DNA of 6,223 nucleotides from CAUUFM01 sp041844335 (GCA_041844335.1 JBGZAX010000076.1:1-6223); one strand, 5' to 3'. Shown: positions 1 through 6,223, counted from the stretch's first letter. Made by a program: numbers and translations. Notes: generated from the letters alone by a model not told the origin.

Positions 1-1
1 A

Positions 2-175
2 GGGCTTGGAAATTTAATTGACAGATACAAAAGAGGTTATGTACTTGATTATTTTTCTTTTGTTTCAAAGAGGTTTAAGGGCTTAAAAAAAATGGTCTTT
101 AATATTTCTGATATGTTTGTATTTTTGGGAGCGGCAATTTATGTGATGAATTACTTCAGATCGAAAGGAGATTAA
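2..175 (+). CDS. lspA: Lipoprotein signal peptidase (signal peptidase II), 3' end only
   Basis: The window opens inside this gene; only the last 57 residues and the stop are present. Signal peptidase II is a polytopic membrane aspartic protease that removes the signal peptide from diacylglyceryl-modified prolipoproteins. The visible part carries both conserved blocks of the family: GLGNLIDR...GYVLDY, and FNISD before a last hydrophobic helix (MFVFLGAAIYVM). The two catalytic aspartates should be the Asp of VLD (codon 47-49) and the Asp of NISD (codon 110-112); Ser replaces the more usual Ala in the N-x-A-D motif. The tail after the last helix is short and basic (NYFRSKGD), as expected for a cytoplasmic C-terminus. 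The reading frame is open to the window edge, so the start lies outside. The next gene begins 7 nt after the stop, and its likely ribosome binding site overlaps the last codons here. Confidence 0.9.
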   Translation, partial: GLGNLIDRYKRGYVLDYFSFVSKRFKGLKKMVFNISDMFVFLGAAIYVMNYFRSKGD

Positions 176-182
176 TCCTTTT

Positions 183-1646
183 ATGAAGAAAATTTTAATA
201 AGAGGTGGTATGTCTCCTTTTGAGAATATGACTATTCAGGAGATTATATCTTATAATAGAATAGGCTTTAATGTAGGAAATCTGGTTTATTTATACTCTA
301 TTTACAGGGCTTTGATGGTGGATGACGTTGAAATAGTTCCTACACATTATATGGTCAAAAATCTTGATGTAGATAGAATAAATGAGGAATGTTCGGCATT
401 CGTTATTCCGCTTGCAGATGCTATAAGAAACAGCTATGTCGGAGATTTTAAAAGGCTGACCAAATTTATTAATAAATTAAAAATCCCGTGTCACGTGATT
501 GGAGTGGGGATAAGGGCACCTTATAATTATATTGATAATGGAATCACTTTTGATTATGATGATGTGGCATATGATTTTTTTAGGGCGATTTTAAATAGAT
601 CTCCCATGATAGGCGTAAGAGGTGAGATCACCGCCGAATATCTTAAAAAGATAGGTTTTGTGCCGGAAAAGGACTTTACCGTAATCGGCTGTCCGTCATT
701 TTATTGCAATGGCGACGAGCTTAAGCTTAAGCCGCTGAAAATAGATAAAAATATTAAAATTGCTTTTAACAATAATGTGATGTCTGGGGATAACGTTCAA
801 AAATTTTTAAGAAATATTTGCACCACCTATCAAAATCATTATTATTTTCCGCAAAGAATTGATGAGCTTAAAACCCTTTATTTGGGAGATAACTATAGGT
901 TTAAAAGAAAATGTGAGGGGTACCCGAGCACTGCCTTTGATGAACTGTATATCAAAGATAGAGTTAAGTTCTATGTTCATGTTTATGATTGGCTGAAGGA
1001 GCTTTCGCAAATGGATCTTAGCATAGGACCGAGGCTGCACGGTAATGTGGCTGCGGCTTTGGCAGGCATTCCCGCGGTATGGATATTGCATGATGCAAGA
1101 ATGAAAGAAATAGTGGAATATCATCATTTGCCGCATATAAAGCAGAGTGATTTAAATGAAAACGATACTCTTTATGATGTTTTGCAAGGAGTTGATTTTG
1201 AAGATATTTCCAGAGGTCATAGAAAGCGATTTGAACACTATGTGGATTTTTTAAATAAGATTGGATTAAACAATATTTTCGATGATTATAAAAATCCTAA
1301 GTTTTCCGTTTTTGATAGAAAGATAAATGAAATGCACGAAAATATGGATAATGAGATATTATCAATATGGAAGTGCGATACTGCCGAGATAATCAGGCGT
1401 AGAAATTTTGAAACGGATATGGAGCTCGGCAAAAAAAACCTTTCTGATTATGAAAATGAATTAAGTGAGATAGCTTACCTTAAACAGGAGCTTAACATGA
1501 AAGCAAATAAATTAGATGAAACAAGTCAAAAATTAAATGTGGTAAAGGATGAGCTGAGAGAGATTAAGAAAAGCTTTTGGTACAGAGTATTAAGAAAACT
1601 ACGAAAGTTTATGGATAGACTTGTCATAAAGAATCCGGAGGAGTAA
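183..1646 (+). CDS. Polysaccharide pyruvyl transferase family protein with C-terminal coiled coil
   Basis: This 487-residue protein belongs to the polysaccharide pyruvyl transferase family (CsaB/WcaK-like, PF04230), whose characterised members move pyruvate from phosphoenolpyruvate to a sugar as a ketal. Visible family features are an N-terminal MKKILIRGG strand, GVGIR at residues 107-111, RGEITAEYLKKIGF from 146, IGCPSF at 168-173, and the strongest block, IGPRLHGNVAAALAGIPAV from 281, whose Arg284 and His286 are the usual conserved pair. The family core ends near residue 360. It is followed by a charged linker, a predicted coiled coil at about 422-463, and a basic aromatic tail (SFWYRVLRKLRKFM) from 464. 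That tail resembles the S-W-R-x-T-x-P-L-R ends of many surface-glycan enzymes and may mediate membrane contact or oligomerisation. There is no signal peptide, so it should be cytoplasmic. AAAGGAG at 164-170 is a usable but distant ribosome binding site (12 nt). The acceptor sugar cannot be told. The family also holds members without proven pyruvyl transfer, so the product is certain only at family level. Neighbouring tarL suggests a teichoic acid or other wall glycan. Confidence 0.82.
   Translation: MKKILIRGGMSPFENMTIQEIISYNRIGFNVGNLVYLYSIYRALMVDDVEIVPTHYMVKNLDVDRINEECSAFVIPLADAIRNSYVGDFKRLTKFINKLKIPCHVIGVGIRAPYNYIDNGITFDYDDVAYDFFRAILNRSPMIGVRGEITAEYLKKIGFVPEKDFTVIGCPSFYCNGDELKLKPLKIDKNIKIAFNNNVMSGDNVQKFLRNICTTYQNHYYFPQRIDELKTLYLGDNYRFKRKCEGYPSTAFDELYIKDRVKFYVHVYDWLKELSQMDLSIGPRLHGNVAAALAGIPAVWILHDARMKEIVEYHHLPHIKQSDLNENDTLYDVLQGVDFEDISRGHRKRFEHYVDFLNKIGLNNIFDDYKNPKFSVFDRKINEMHENMDNEILSIWKCDTAEIIRRRNFETDMELGKKNLSDYENELSEIAYLKQELNMKANKLDETSQKLNVVKDELREIKKSFWYRVLRKLRKFMDRLVIKNPEE
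1637..1643 (+). promoter_or_regulatory. Ribosome binding site supporting the TTG start of tarL
   Basis: GGAGGAG lies 6 nt before the TTG at 1650 and inside the last codons of the preceding gene. No in-frame ATG lies nearby; the next in-frame methionine is at about residue 50. The strong site therefore supports the rare TTG start and suggests coupled translation. Confidence 0.75.
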
Positions 1647-1649
1647 AAT

Positions 1650-3416
1650 TTGCAGAACATAAATCTTGAGATTTTTGAGCTTTCTATAATCGACAGCACT
1701 TTAAAAATAGGCCTTAGGATAAGAGGTAACTTTAATCCCAAGGTAAGAGAGCCTATTATTACTGTTGTTTTTGATGACGGAATAGAAAATAGAAGAATGC
1801 CTATGTCTATACAGGCATATTATCCAAATGAGAATTTAACGGAATTTACTATATTTGCCGGACAAAAATATATGATAAAGCATCTGTTTTTTCACACTGA
1901 TACTCCTGCAAAAGTAAGGATAGACATAAATTTATCCTATGGAGATGAATATTTTGCATCTGTTACCTGTGAACATTCGAGTGATTTCGTGACAATGAAT
2001 TCCAAAAACTACAGTGCTGCTATTTCTAAGGACAGAAACTGCATTGCAGTTTCTAAAAGGGGAAAGCTTGCTGCTGAAAAAACAGGACCTGTGGGAAATT
2101 TTTTCAGGTCTTTATTTGGAGAGCTTTGGCATTTTCTGTTAGTTTTATTGATGATTATATTATTTCCATTTATCCTTATTGAGGGGCTGCTTGCCATGCT
2201 TAATTGTGTCAAACCTGCTCCTAAGAATAAGAAAACGGGCATTAGAGGCTTTATTTTCCATATTCAATGGAGAATGAGTTTTATTGTAAGACATAAGGTA
2301 AGCTTTAAAGATCTGAAACGTAGAATATCTCTGCTTTCTTTTAATATTTTTAAATTATTCGGAATTAAGAAAAACAGGGTGACATTTATCTCCAACAGAA
2401 GAGATAATATAAGCGGTAATTATGAATACATTTATAAGGAGCTTGTTAAAAATAAAAAGATTGATATCAGATGTGTTCTTGATACCGGAGAGGGATATTT
2501 AAGTCACATAAAGTATGGATATTATTTGGCTACATCAAAGGTGATTTTAATAGACGATTACGTAGGAGCCGTATATTTCGTGCCGAGAAAAGCCGGAAAC
2601 TATCTGATTCAGGTATGGCATGCATGCGGAGCCTTTAAGACCTTCGGTTTCAGCAGACTTGGTAAATCCGGTGCTCAAAAACAGGGCAGCTATGCTCATA
2701 GAAACTATGATTATTGTACGGTAAGTTCAAAGGAGATATGCAGATTTTATGCGGAGGGTTTCGGGTTGTCATTGGAAAAAGTGGTTGCAACAGGTGTTCC
2801 GAGAACCGATATCTTTTTCAGCAATGAATATAAAGAAAAAGTTGTTAAAAGCTTTTATGAAAAATATAATCATTTAAGAGACAAAAAGATAATATTATTT
2901 GCGCCTACTTTTAGAGGAAATAATAAAACCACAGGAAATTATCCGGAGGGCAAATTCGATTTTGTTAAGCTCTATGAAAATTTTAAAGGAGAATATAACG
3001 TTATTATAAAGCATCATCCATTTGTGAATAATAGGGTAGATATTCCGCCTGAATATCAAAATTATATTATTGATATGTCTGATAACGAGGAGCTTAATGA
3101 TCTTTTATTTGTGACTGATATATTGATTACCGATTATTCTTCTGTTGTATTTGAGGCTAGCCTGCTTAATATACCTATGCTGTTTTATGCTTTTGATTTG
3201 CAAAACTATATCTCAACCAGAGGTTTTTATTATGAGTATGACAGCTTTGTTCCGGGAAAAATCGTTTCCAATATGAAAAAATTAATTGATGCTATAAAAA
3301 ACAAGGATTTTGAAGAGTATAAGATTGAAGATTTTAAGAACAGGTTTTTTGACGAGCTTGACGGAAAGGCGGGTTACAGAGTGGCGAGTCTGATAGAGGA
3401 CTTGATCAATAGATGA
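1650..3416 (+). CDS. tarL: TarL-like teichoic acid polyol-phosphate polymerase (CDP-glycerol/CDP-ribitol transferase family)
   Basis: This 588-residue protein belongs to the CDP-glycerol:poly(glycerophosphate) glycerophosphotransferase family (PF04464), which builds the main chain of wall teichoic acid at the cytoplasmic membrane face. In order, it has a strand-rich N-terminal domain (about 1-130), a basic linker, a strongly hydrophobic stretch (about 158-187), and the transferase domain (about 235-588). Transferase motifs are SGNYEYIY from 255, QVWHACGAFKTFGFSR around Trp323-His324, GVPRTD at 382-387, APTFRG at 418-423, KHHP at 454-457 and ITDYSS ending at Ser498. The two histidine motifs (WH and KxHP) hold residues known to be needed for catalysis in TagF. 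The GAFKTxGFSR form and TFRGN...YP...FDF match what I recall of Staphylococcus TarL (about 560 residues) better than TagF, whose motif is WHGTPLK. Ribitol is thus the likely substrate, and this agrees with the tarI and tarJ genes that follow. The start is TTG. The N-terminus aligns in style with TarL from its first residues, which supports it. A glycerol-phosphate transferase of TarF or TarK type remains possible. Confidence 0.85.
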   Translation: MQNINLEIFELSIIDSTLKIGLRIRGNFNPKVREPIITVVFDDGIENRRMPMSIQAYYPNENLTEFTIFAGQKYMIKHLFFHTDTPAKVRIDINLSYGDEYFASVTCEHSSDFVTMNSKNYSAAISKDRNCIAVSKRGKLAAEKTGPVGNFFRSLFGELWHFLLVLLMIILFPFILIEGLLAMLNCVKPAPKNKKTGIRGFIFHIQWRMSFIVRHKVSFKDLKRRISLLSFNIFKLFGIKKNRVTFISNRRDNISGNYEYIYKELVKNKKIDIRCVLDTGEGYLSHIKYGYYLATSKVILIDDYVGAVYFVPRKAGNYLIQVWHACGAFKTFGFSRLGKSGAQKQGSYAHRNYDYCTVSSKEICRFYAEGFGLSLEKVVATGVPRTDIFFSNEYKEKVVKSFYEKYNHLRDKKIILFAPTFRGNNKTTGNYPEGKFDFVKLYENFKGEYNVIIKHHPFVNNRVDIPPEYQNYIIDMSDNEELNDLLFVTDILITDYSSVVFEASLLNIPMLFYAFDLQNYISTRGFYYEYDSFVPGKIVSNMKKLIDAIKNKDFEEYKIEDFKNRFFDELDGKAGYRVASLIEDLINR

Positions 3417-3446
3417 ATGATTATATATTGTTGTTAAAAGTACTAT

Positions 3447-3451
3447 GGAGG
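3447..3451 (+). promoter_or_regulatory. Ribosome binding site that fixes the tarI start at 3457
   Basis: GGAGG lies 5 nt before the ATG at 3457. It overlaps the other in-frame ATG at 3445, which has no ribosome binding site of its own. The 3457 start gives MIFAVICAGG, the normal N-terminus of the family. Confidence 0.8.
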
Positions 3452-3456
3452 TAGGT

Positions 3457-4173
3457 ATGATTTTTGCGGTGATTTGTGCAGGCGGTGTGGGTACAAGAAT
3501 GGGAGGAAAGCTGCCTAAACAGTATATGAATATCGGAGAAAAACCGATTATACTGCACACTATTGAAAAGTTTCTTGTTAATGACAGCTTTGAAAAAATT
3601 ATTGTGCTTTGTCCTAAGGCTTGGGTAAACCATACTGAAGATGTGGTAAGAAAATGCTTGAAAATTAACGATAGAATAATAGTGCTTGAGGGTGGAGAAT
3701 CAAGAAACGATACTATTATGAATTCTATAAGTTATATTGAAAGGGAATATGGACTTGATGACGATACTGTTATAGTGACACACGATTCTGTAAGACCCTT
3801 TGTTACACATAGGATAATAGAGGAAAATATTGAGTTCACTGAGAAATACGGTGCCTGTGATACAGTTATACCGGCTACTGATACTATAGTAGAAAGTATC
3901 GACAGCATTAAAATCAGCGGTATTCCTGAGCGTAAAAATATGTATCAGGGGCAGACACCTCAATCATTTAAAGCCAAAAAATTGAAAGAGCTTTACAATT
4001 CTTTAACGGATAATGAAAAGGAAATTTTGACCGATGCGGCTAAAATATATGTGCTTAAAAATGAGCCTATTTATCTTGTTAACGGAGAGGTGTTCAATAT
4101 AAAAATAACATACCCTTATGATTTACAGGTTGCGGAAACTCTTATAAATATGAATTACGGCAGTAAGGAGTAA
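3457..4173 (+). CDS. tarI: Ribitol-5-phosphate cytidylyltransferase
   Basis: This protein makes CDP-ribitol from CTP and D-ribitol 5-phosphate, the activated precursor of poly(ribitol phosphate) wall teichoic acid. It is a cytosolic nucleotidyltransferase of the IspD/TarI family. From the 3457 start it has 238 residues, which is also the length I recall for Staphylococcus TarI. It carries the CTP-binding loop AGGVGTRMGGKLPKQY (residues 8-23), GGESRNDT, HDSVRPF at 109-115, YQGQTPQSF ending at Phe171, TDAAK from Thr192, and FNIKIT ending at 218. The main alternative is IspD of the MEP isoprenoid pathway. The YQGQTPQSF form, the V in HDxVRPF and the tarJ gene 3 nt downstream all favour TarI. An upstream in-frame ATG at 3445 would add four residues, but its codon overlaps the ribosome binding site. 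A 40-nt gap separates the gene from tarL, the widest in this cluster, and no terminator is visible in it. Confidence 0.92.
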   Translation: MIFAVICAGGVGTRMGGKLPKQYMNIGEKPIILHTIEKFLVNDSFEKIIVLCPKAWVNHTEDVVRKCLKINDRIIVLEGGESRNDTIMNSISYIEREYGLDDDTVIVTHDSVRPFVTHRIIEENIEFTEKYGACDTVIPATDTIVESIDSIKISGIPERKNMYQGQTPQSFKAKKLKELYNSLTDNEKEILTDAAKIYVLKNEPIYLVNGEVFNIKITYPYDLQVAETLINMNYGSKE

Positions 4174-4176
4174 TAT

Positions 4177-5202
4177 ATGTTAAATTCAGTTTATAGACTT
4201 GTTACACCGGGAAGATTTGAGGTGTGTTTCAGTGATATTGATATTTTTTCAAGCGATGTTATAGTAAGACCCACATATCTTTCTATCTGTCATGCGGATC
4301 AGCGGTATTATCAGGGATTAAGACCTCCTGAAATTTTATCTGAGAAATTGCCCATGGCACTTATTCATGAGGCTATAGGTGAGGTGGTATTTTCAAATAA
4401 CGATTATATAAAGAGCGGAAATAGGGTAGTGATGATACCCAATACTCCTGTAGAAAAAGATGATGTAATAGCTGAAAACTATCTTAGAACGAGTAAATTC
4501 AGGGCAAGCGGGTTTGACGGTTTTATGCAGGATTTGGTAGCACTTAGTTCTGACAGGGTTGTACCCTTGCCGAAAAATATAGATAATCAGGTAGGGGCTT
4601 TTATTGAATTAATGAGTGTCAGCGTACACGCAATATCCAGATTTTTAAGCTTTTCTCATAAAAAAAGAGAAAACGTTGCGATATTTGGAGATGGAAATTT
4701 AGGTTTTTTAACTGCTGTCTTTCTTAAGGCTATGGCGCCTGATATAAAGATTATGATTTTCGGAGTACATGAGGAAAAGCTTTCAGGCTTTACATTTGCG
4801 AATGATATCTATAATGTGGCTGACAGACCCGGTAATATAAGCTTTGATCACGCCTTTGAGTGTGTGGGAGGAGCAAACAGCGGATATGCCGTTAATCAGA
4901 TAATTGATTTTATTAAACCGGAGGGTACTATATCATTACTCGGGGTATCGGAATATCCTGTACCTATAAATACCAGAATGCTGCTTGAAAAGGGTTTAAG
5001 ACTTTTCGGCAGCAGCAGAAGCGGTTATTCGGATTTTGAAAAGACCGTTGAGCTTTTAGCTGAGAATACGTGGATCAGCAGTTATTTAAGTAATCTTATA
5101 TCCGATGTTGTATGTGTGAGAGATATAAACGATATAAGAAGGGCTTTTGACAGCGATATTATAAAGCTCGGAGGGAAAACCGTAATGGAGTGGAAAAAAT
5201 GA
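4177..5202 (+). CDS. tarJ: Ribulose-5-phosphate reductase (NADPH-dependent, zinc alcohol dehydrogenase family)
   Basis: TarJ reduces D-ribulose 5-phosphate to D-ribitol 5-phosphate, the substrate of TarI, and in known systems the two proteins work as a pair. The 341-residue length matches known TarJ. It is a medium-chain dehydrogenase. The N-terminal catalytic half has likely zinc ligands Cys38 (LSICHADQRYYQG) and His64-Glu65 (PMALIHEAIGEVV). The Rossmann half has the nucleotide loop GDGNLG at 171-176, then HAFECVGG and GVSEYPVPINTR. The segment PNTPVEKDDVIAENYLR...GFDGFMQD is a TarJ hallmark and stands where other alcohol dehydrogenases carry a four-cysteine structural zinc lobe, which is absent here. 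AAGGAG at 4165-4170, within the end of tarI, is a good ribosome binding site 6 nt before the ATG. The stop overlaps the dapF start (ATGA), so translation is probably coupled. Generic sorbitol or threonine dehydrogenase annotations would be less specific and are unlikely. Confidence 0.93.
   Translation: MLNSVYRLVTPGRFEVCFSDIDIFSSDVIVRPTYLSICHADQRYYQGLRPPEILSEKLPMALIHEAIGEVVFSNNDYIKSGNRVVMIPNTPVEKDDVIAENYLRTSKFRASGFDGFMQDLVALSSDRVVPLPKNIDNQVGAFIELMSVSVHAISRFLSFSHKKRENVAIFGDGNLGFLTAVFLKAMAPDIKIMIFGVHEEKLSGFTFANDIYNVADRPGNISFDHAFECVGGANSGYAVNQIIDFIKPEGTISLLGVSEYPVPINTRMLLEKGLRLFGSSRSGYSDFEKTVELLAENTWISSYLSNLISDVVCVRDINDIRRAFDSDIIKLGGKTVMEWKK
5187..5190 (+). promoter_or_regulatory. Ribosome binding site supporting the dapF start at 5199
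   Basis: GGAG within the end of tarJ lies 8 nt before the ATG at 5199, a normal spacing. A GTG at 5190 is also in frame but overlaps this site; the nearest other purine-rich match (GGAGGG, 5170-5175) is 14 nt from it. The ATG at 5199 overlaps the tarJ stop as ATGA. Confidence 0.6.
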
Positions 5203-6152
5203 TGATAAAATTTTCTAAAATGCACGGAAACGGTAATGACTATGTGTATACACATAATTTTAACGATGAACTTAAGGGTATAGACATTTCTATGTTTGCA
5301 AGGAGTTTGAGCAACAGGAATTTCGGAGTGGGCTCTGACGGGCTTATTTATGCTGAGAGATCCGAGATTGCGGACTTTAAAATGGTAATGTATAATGCCG
5401 ACGGCTCAAGTGGTGCTATGTGCGGAAACGGAATAAGGTGTCTTGCAAAATATGTCTATGATAAAGGTTTTGTCAGAAAAAATCATATGAGAGTTGAAAC
5501 AAAATCCGGTATAAAAAGTCTTGAAATGGATTATATAAGTGATACTTCAAGCTATGTAAGGGTGGATATGGGTTTGCCGATATTAAAGGGGCTTGATATT
5601 CCTACAAAGCTTGATGATGACAGCGTGTTTGATTATAGCTTAAAAGTGAACAATTACGATATTTTAATAAATGCGTTGTCTATGGGTAACCCGCATGCCG
5701 TGGTTTTTTTCAATGAATTGGACAATGAATTAAAAAATAGGTTAACTTACGATAAGATGACGCATAGTGATATTTCTTTTTTCTGTGAGAGTAAATTGGA
5801 TATTCTTGAAAGCTTCGATATAAAGAGCCTTGGAGAAATGATACAGAGCGATGAGTTTTTTACTGATGGAGTAAATGTCGAAATAGTGAGTGTTTTGGAT
5901 AGAGACAATATAGCTATGAGGGTCTACGAAAGAGGCAGTGCGGAGACCTTATCCTGCGGAACAGGCTGCTGTGCTGCCGGAGTTGCCGCAATAAAAAAGG
6001 GCTTTGTAAATAATGTGGTTCATGTTCATACTTTAGGAGGTACACTAAAGATAGAATGGAATGGAAAACTTAAAAGTCCTGTGTTTATGTCAGGCTTTGC
6101 AACCAAGGTTTTTGACGGAGAATTGGCGGAAAATTTTTATAATAGCTTATGA
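5199..6152 (+). CDS. dapF: Diaminopimelate epimerase, with an internal insertion
   Basis: DapF interconverts LL- and meso-diaminopimelate without a cofactor, using two cysteines as acid and base. The product serves peptidoglycan cross-linking and lysine synthesis. From the 5199 start it has 317 residues, longer than the usual 270-280. Family motifs are KMHGNGNDY near the start, YNADGSSGAMCGNGIRC with catalytic Cys75, GNPHAV with Asn164 and His166, GVNVEIV with Asn226, YERGSAETLSCGTG with the second catalytic Cys253, and GGTLKIEW near the end. All expected substrate-binding residues that I can place are present, so it should be active. The extra length sits between Asn164 and Asn226. These are 62 residues apart, against about 33 in Haemophilus DapF (Asn157 and Asn190), and the GP-x-I-E segment there has become GEMIQ. 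Two further cysteines (256, 257) follow the catalytic one. Starts at GTG 5190 or ATG 5202 are possible, but 5199 has the best ribosome binding site spacing and an ATGA overlap with tarJ. Confidence 0.93.
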   Translation: MMIKFSKMHGNGNDYVYTHNFNDELKGIDISMFARSLSNRNFGVGSDGLIYAERSEIADFKMVMYNADGSSGAMCGNGIRCLAKYVYDKGFVRKNHMRVETKSGIKSLEMDYISDTSSYVRVDMGLPILKGLDIPTKLDDDSVFDYSLKVNNYDILINALSMGNPHAVVFFNELDNELKNRLTYDKMTHSDISFFCESKLDILESFDIKSLGEMIQSDEFFTDGVNVEIVSVLDRDNIAMRVYERGSAETLSCGTGCCAAGVAAIKKGFVNNVVHVHTLGGTLKIEWNGKLKSPVFMSGFATKVFDGELAENFYNSL

Positions 6153-6223
6153 TTTATGGTCAAAATGTCGATATTATACTAAAGGTATGTTATTAAATAC
6201 TCATAATCGGTATGTCTTTTAAA
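6153..6223 (+). other. Non-coding tail after dapF; possible start of a promoter region
   Basis: These 71 bases are AT-rich and hold no gene I can support. I see no clear hairpin plus T-run, so no terminator is called. TATACT at 6175-6180 could be a -10 element, but no good -35 lies 16-18 nt upstream. The heptamer GGTATGT occurs twice, at 6184-6190 and 6209-6215, 25 nt apart. This may be chance or part of a control region for a gene beyond the window. Confidence 0.3.

Noticed and set aside
807..1136. Open frame of 109 codons on the - strand
   Set aside because: It lies wholly inside the pyruvyl transferase family gene, has no recognisable motif and is out of line with the all-plus-strand layout. 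The same holds for the - strand frames at 1526-1741, 2009-2242, 3282-3560, 3421-3633 and 3700-3963.
183..1646. CsaB, pyruvylation of wall polymer for S-layer binding
   Set aside because: It is the same family, but no SLH-domain or S-layer gene is in the window, and the protein is longer with an added coiled-coil tail. Function was left at family level.
1650..3416. TagF, glycerol-phosphate polymerase
   Set aside because: TagF-type proteins have WHGTPLK at the first histidine motif and are longer. This protein has WHACGAFKTFGFSR, as in TarL, and sits with CDP-ribitol genes.
3445..3456. ATG at 3445 as the tarI start
   Set aside because: Its codon overlaps the GGAGG that serves the ATG at 3457, and nothing like a ribosome binding site precedes it. 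Family members start at the equivalent of 3457.
3457..4173. IspD of the MEP isoprenoid pathway
   Set aside because: The fold is shared, but YQGQTPQSF, HDSVRPF, the length of 238 residues and the adjacent tarJ point to TarI. Some IspD activity cannot be excluded from sequence.
6187..6222. 11-codon open frame in the tail after dapF
   Set aside because: It is very short, and the only purine-rich stretch is one base from its ATG, too close to act as a ribosome binding site.
1..6223. CRISPR array, insertion sequence, tRNA, rRNA or riboswitch
   Set aside because: No regularly spaced repeats, transposase motifs, terminal inverted repeats or RNA-gene-like stretches were seen. Nearly all bases are coding.

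Overview
This is a gene-dense window in which every gene lies on the + strand. Base composition is low GC, with heavy use of AGA/AGG arginine and ATA isoleucine codons and strong GGAGG-type ribosome binding sites. This points to a Gram-positive Firmicute. A clostridial host (Lachnospiraceae-like) is my best guess, from codon style and gene content only. All the genes concern the cell envelope.

Layout: (1) the 3' end of lspA (lipoprotein signal peptidase), cut by the window edge; (2) a polysaccharide pyruvyl transferase family protein with a C-terminal coiled coil and basic tail; (3) a TarL-like CDP-ribitol/CDP-glycerol polyol-phosphate transferase with a TTG start and an unusual hydrophobic segment; (4) tarI, ribitol-5-phosphate cytidylyltransferase; (5) tarJ, ribulose-5-phosphate reductase; (6) dapF, diaminopimelate epimerase, with an internal insertion of about 29 residues; (7) a 71-base tail with no gene. 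Gaps between genes are 7, 3, 40 and 3 nt, then a 4-nt ATGA overlap. No terminator or convincing promoter is seen between genes, so they are probably one transcript.

How they work together: TarJ reduces ribulose 5-phosphate to ribitol 5-phosphate. TarI couples that to CTP to give CDP-ribitol. The TarL-like enzyme would then polymerise ribitol phosphate onto a lipid-linked wall teichoic acid primer at the cytoplasmic face of the membrane. The pyruvyl transferase family protein may modify the same or another surface glycan. DapF supplies meso-diaminopimelate for peptidoglycan (and lysine), and LspA matures lipoproteins. The early teichoic acid genes (tagO, tagA, tagB/tarB, tarF, exporter tagGH) are not in the window.

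I do not see a clearly new system. The most noteworthy points are the tarL-tarI-tarJ module lying between the housekeeping genes lspA and dapF, the membrane-like segment in the TarL-like protein, the insertion in DapF, and the coiled-coil tail of the pyruvyl transferase family protein.
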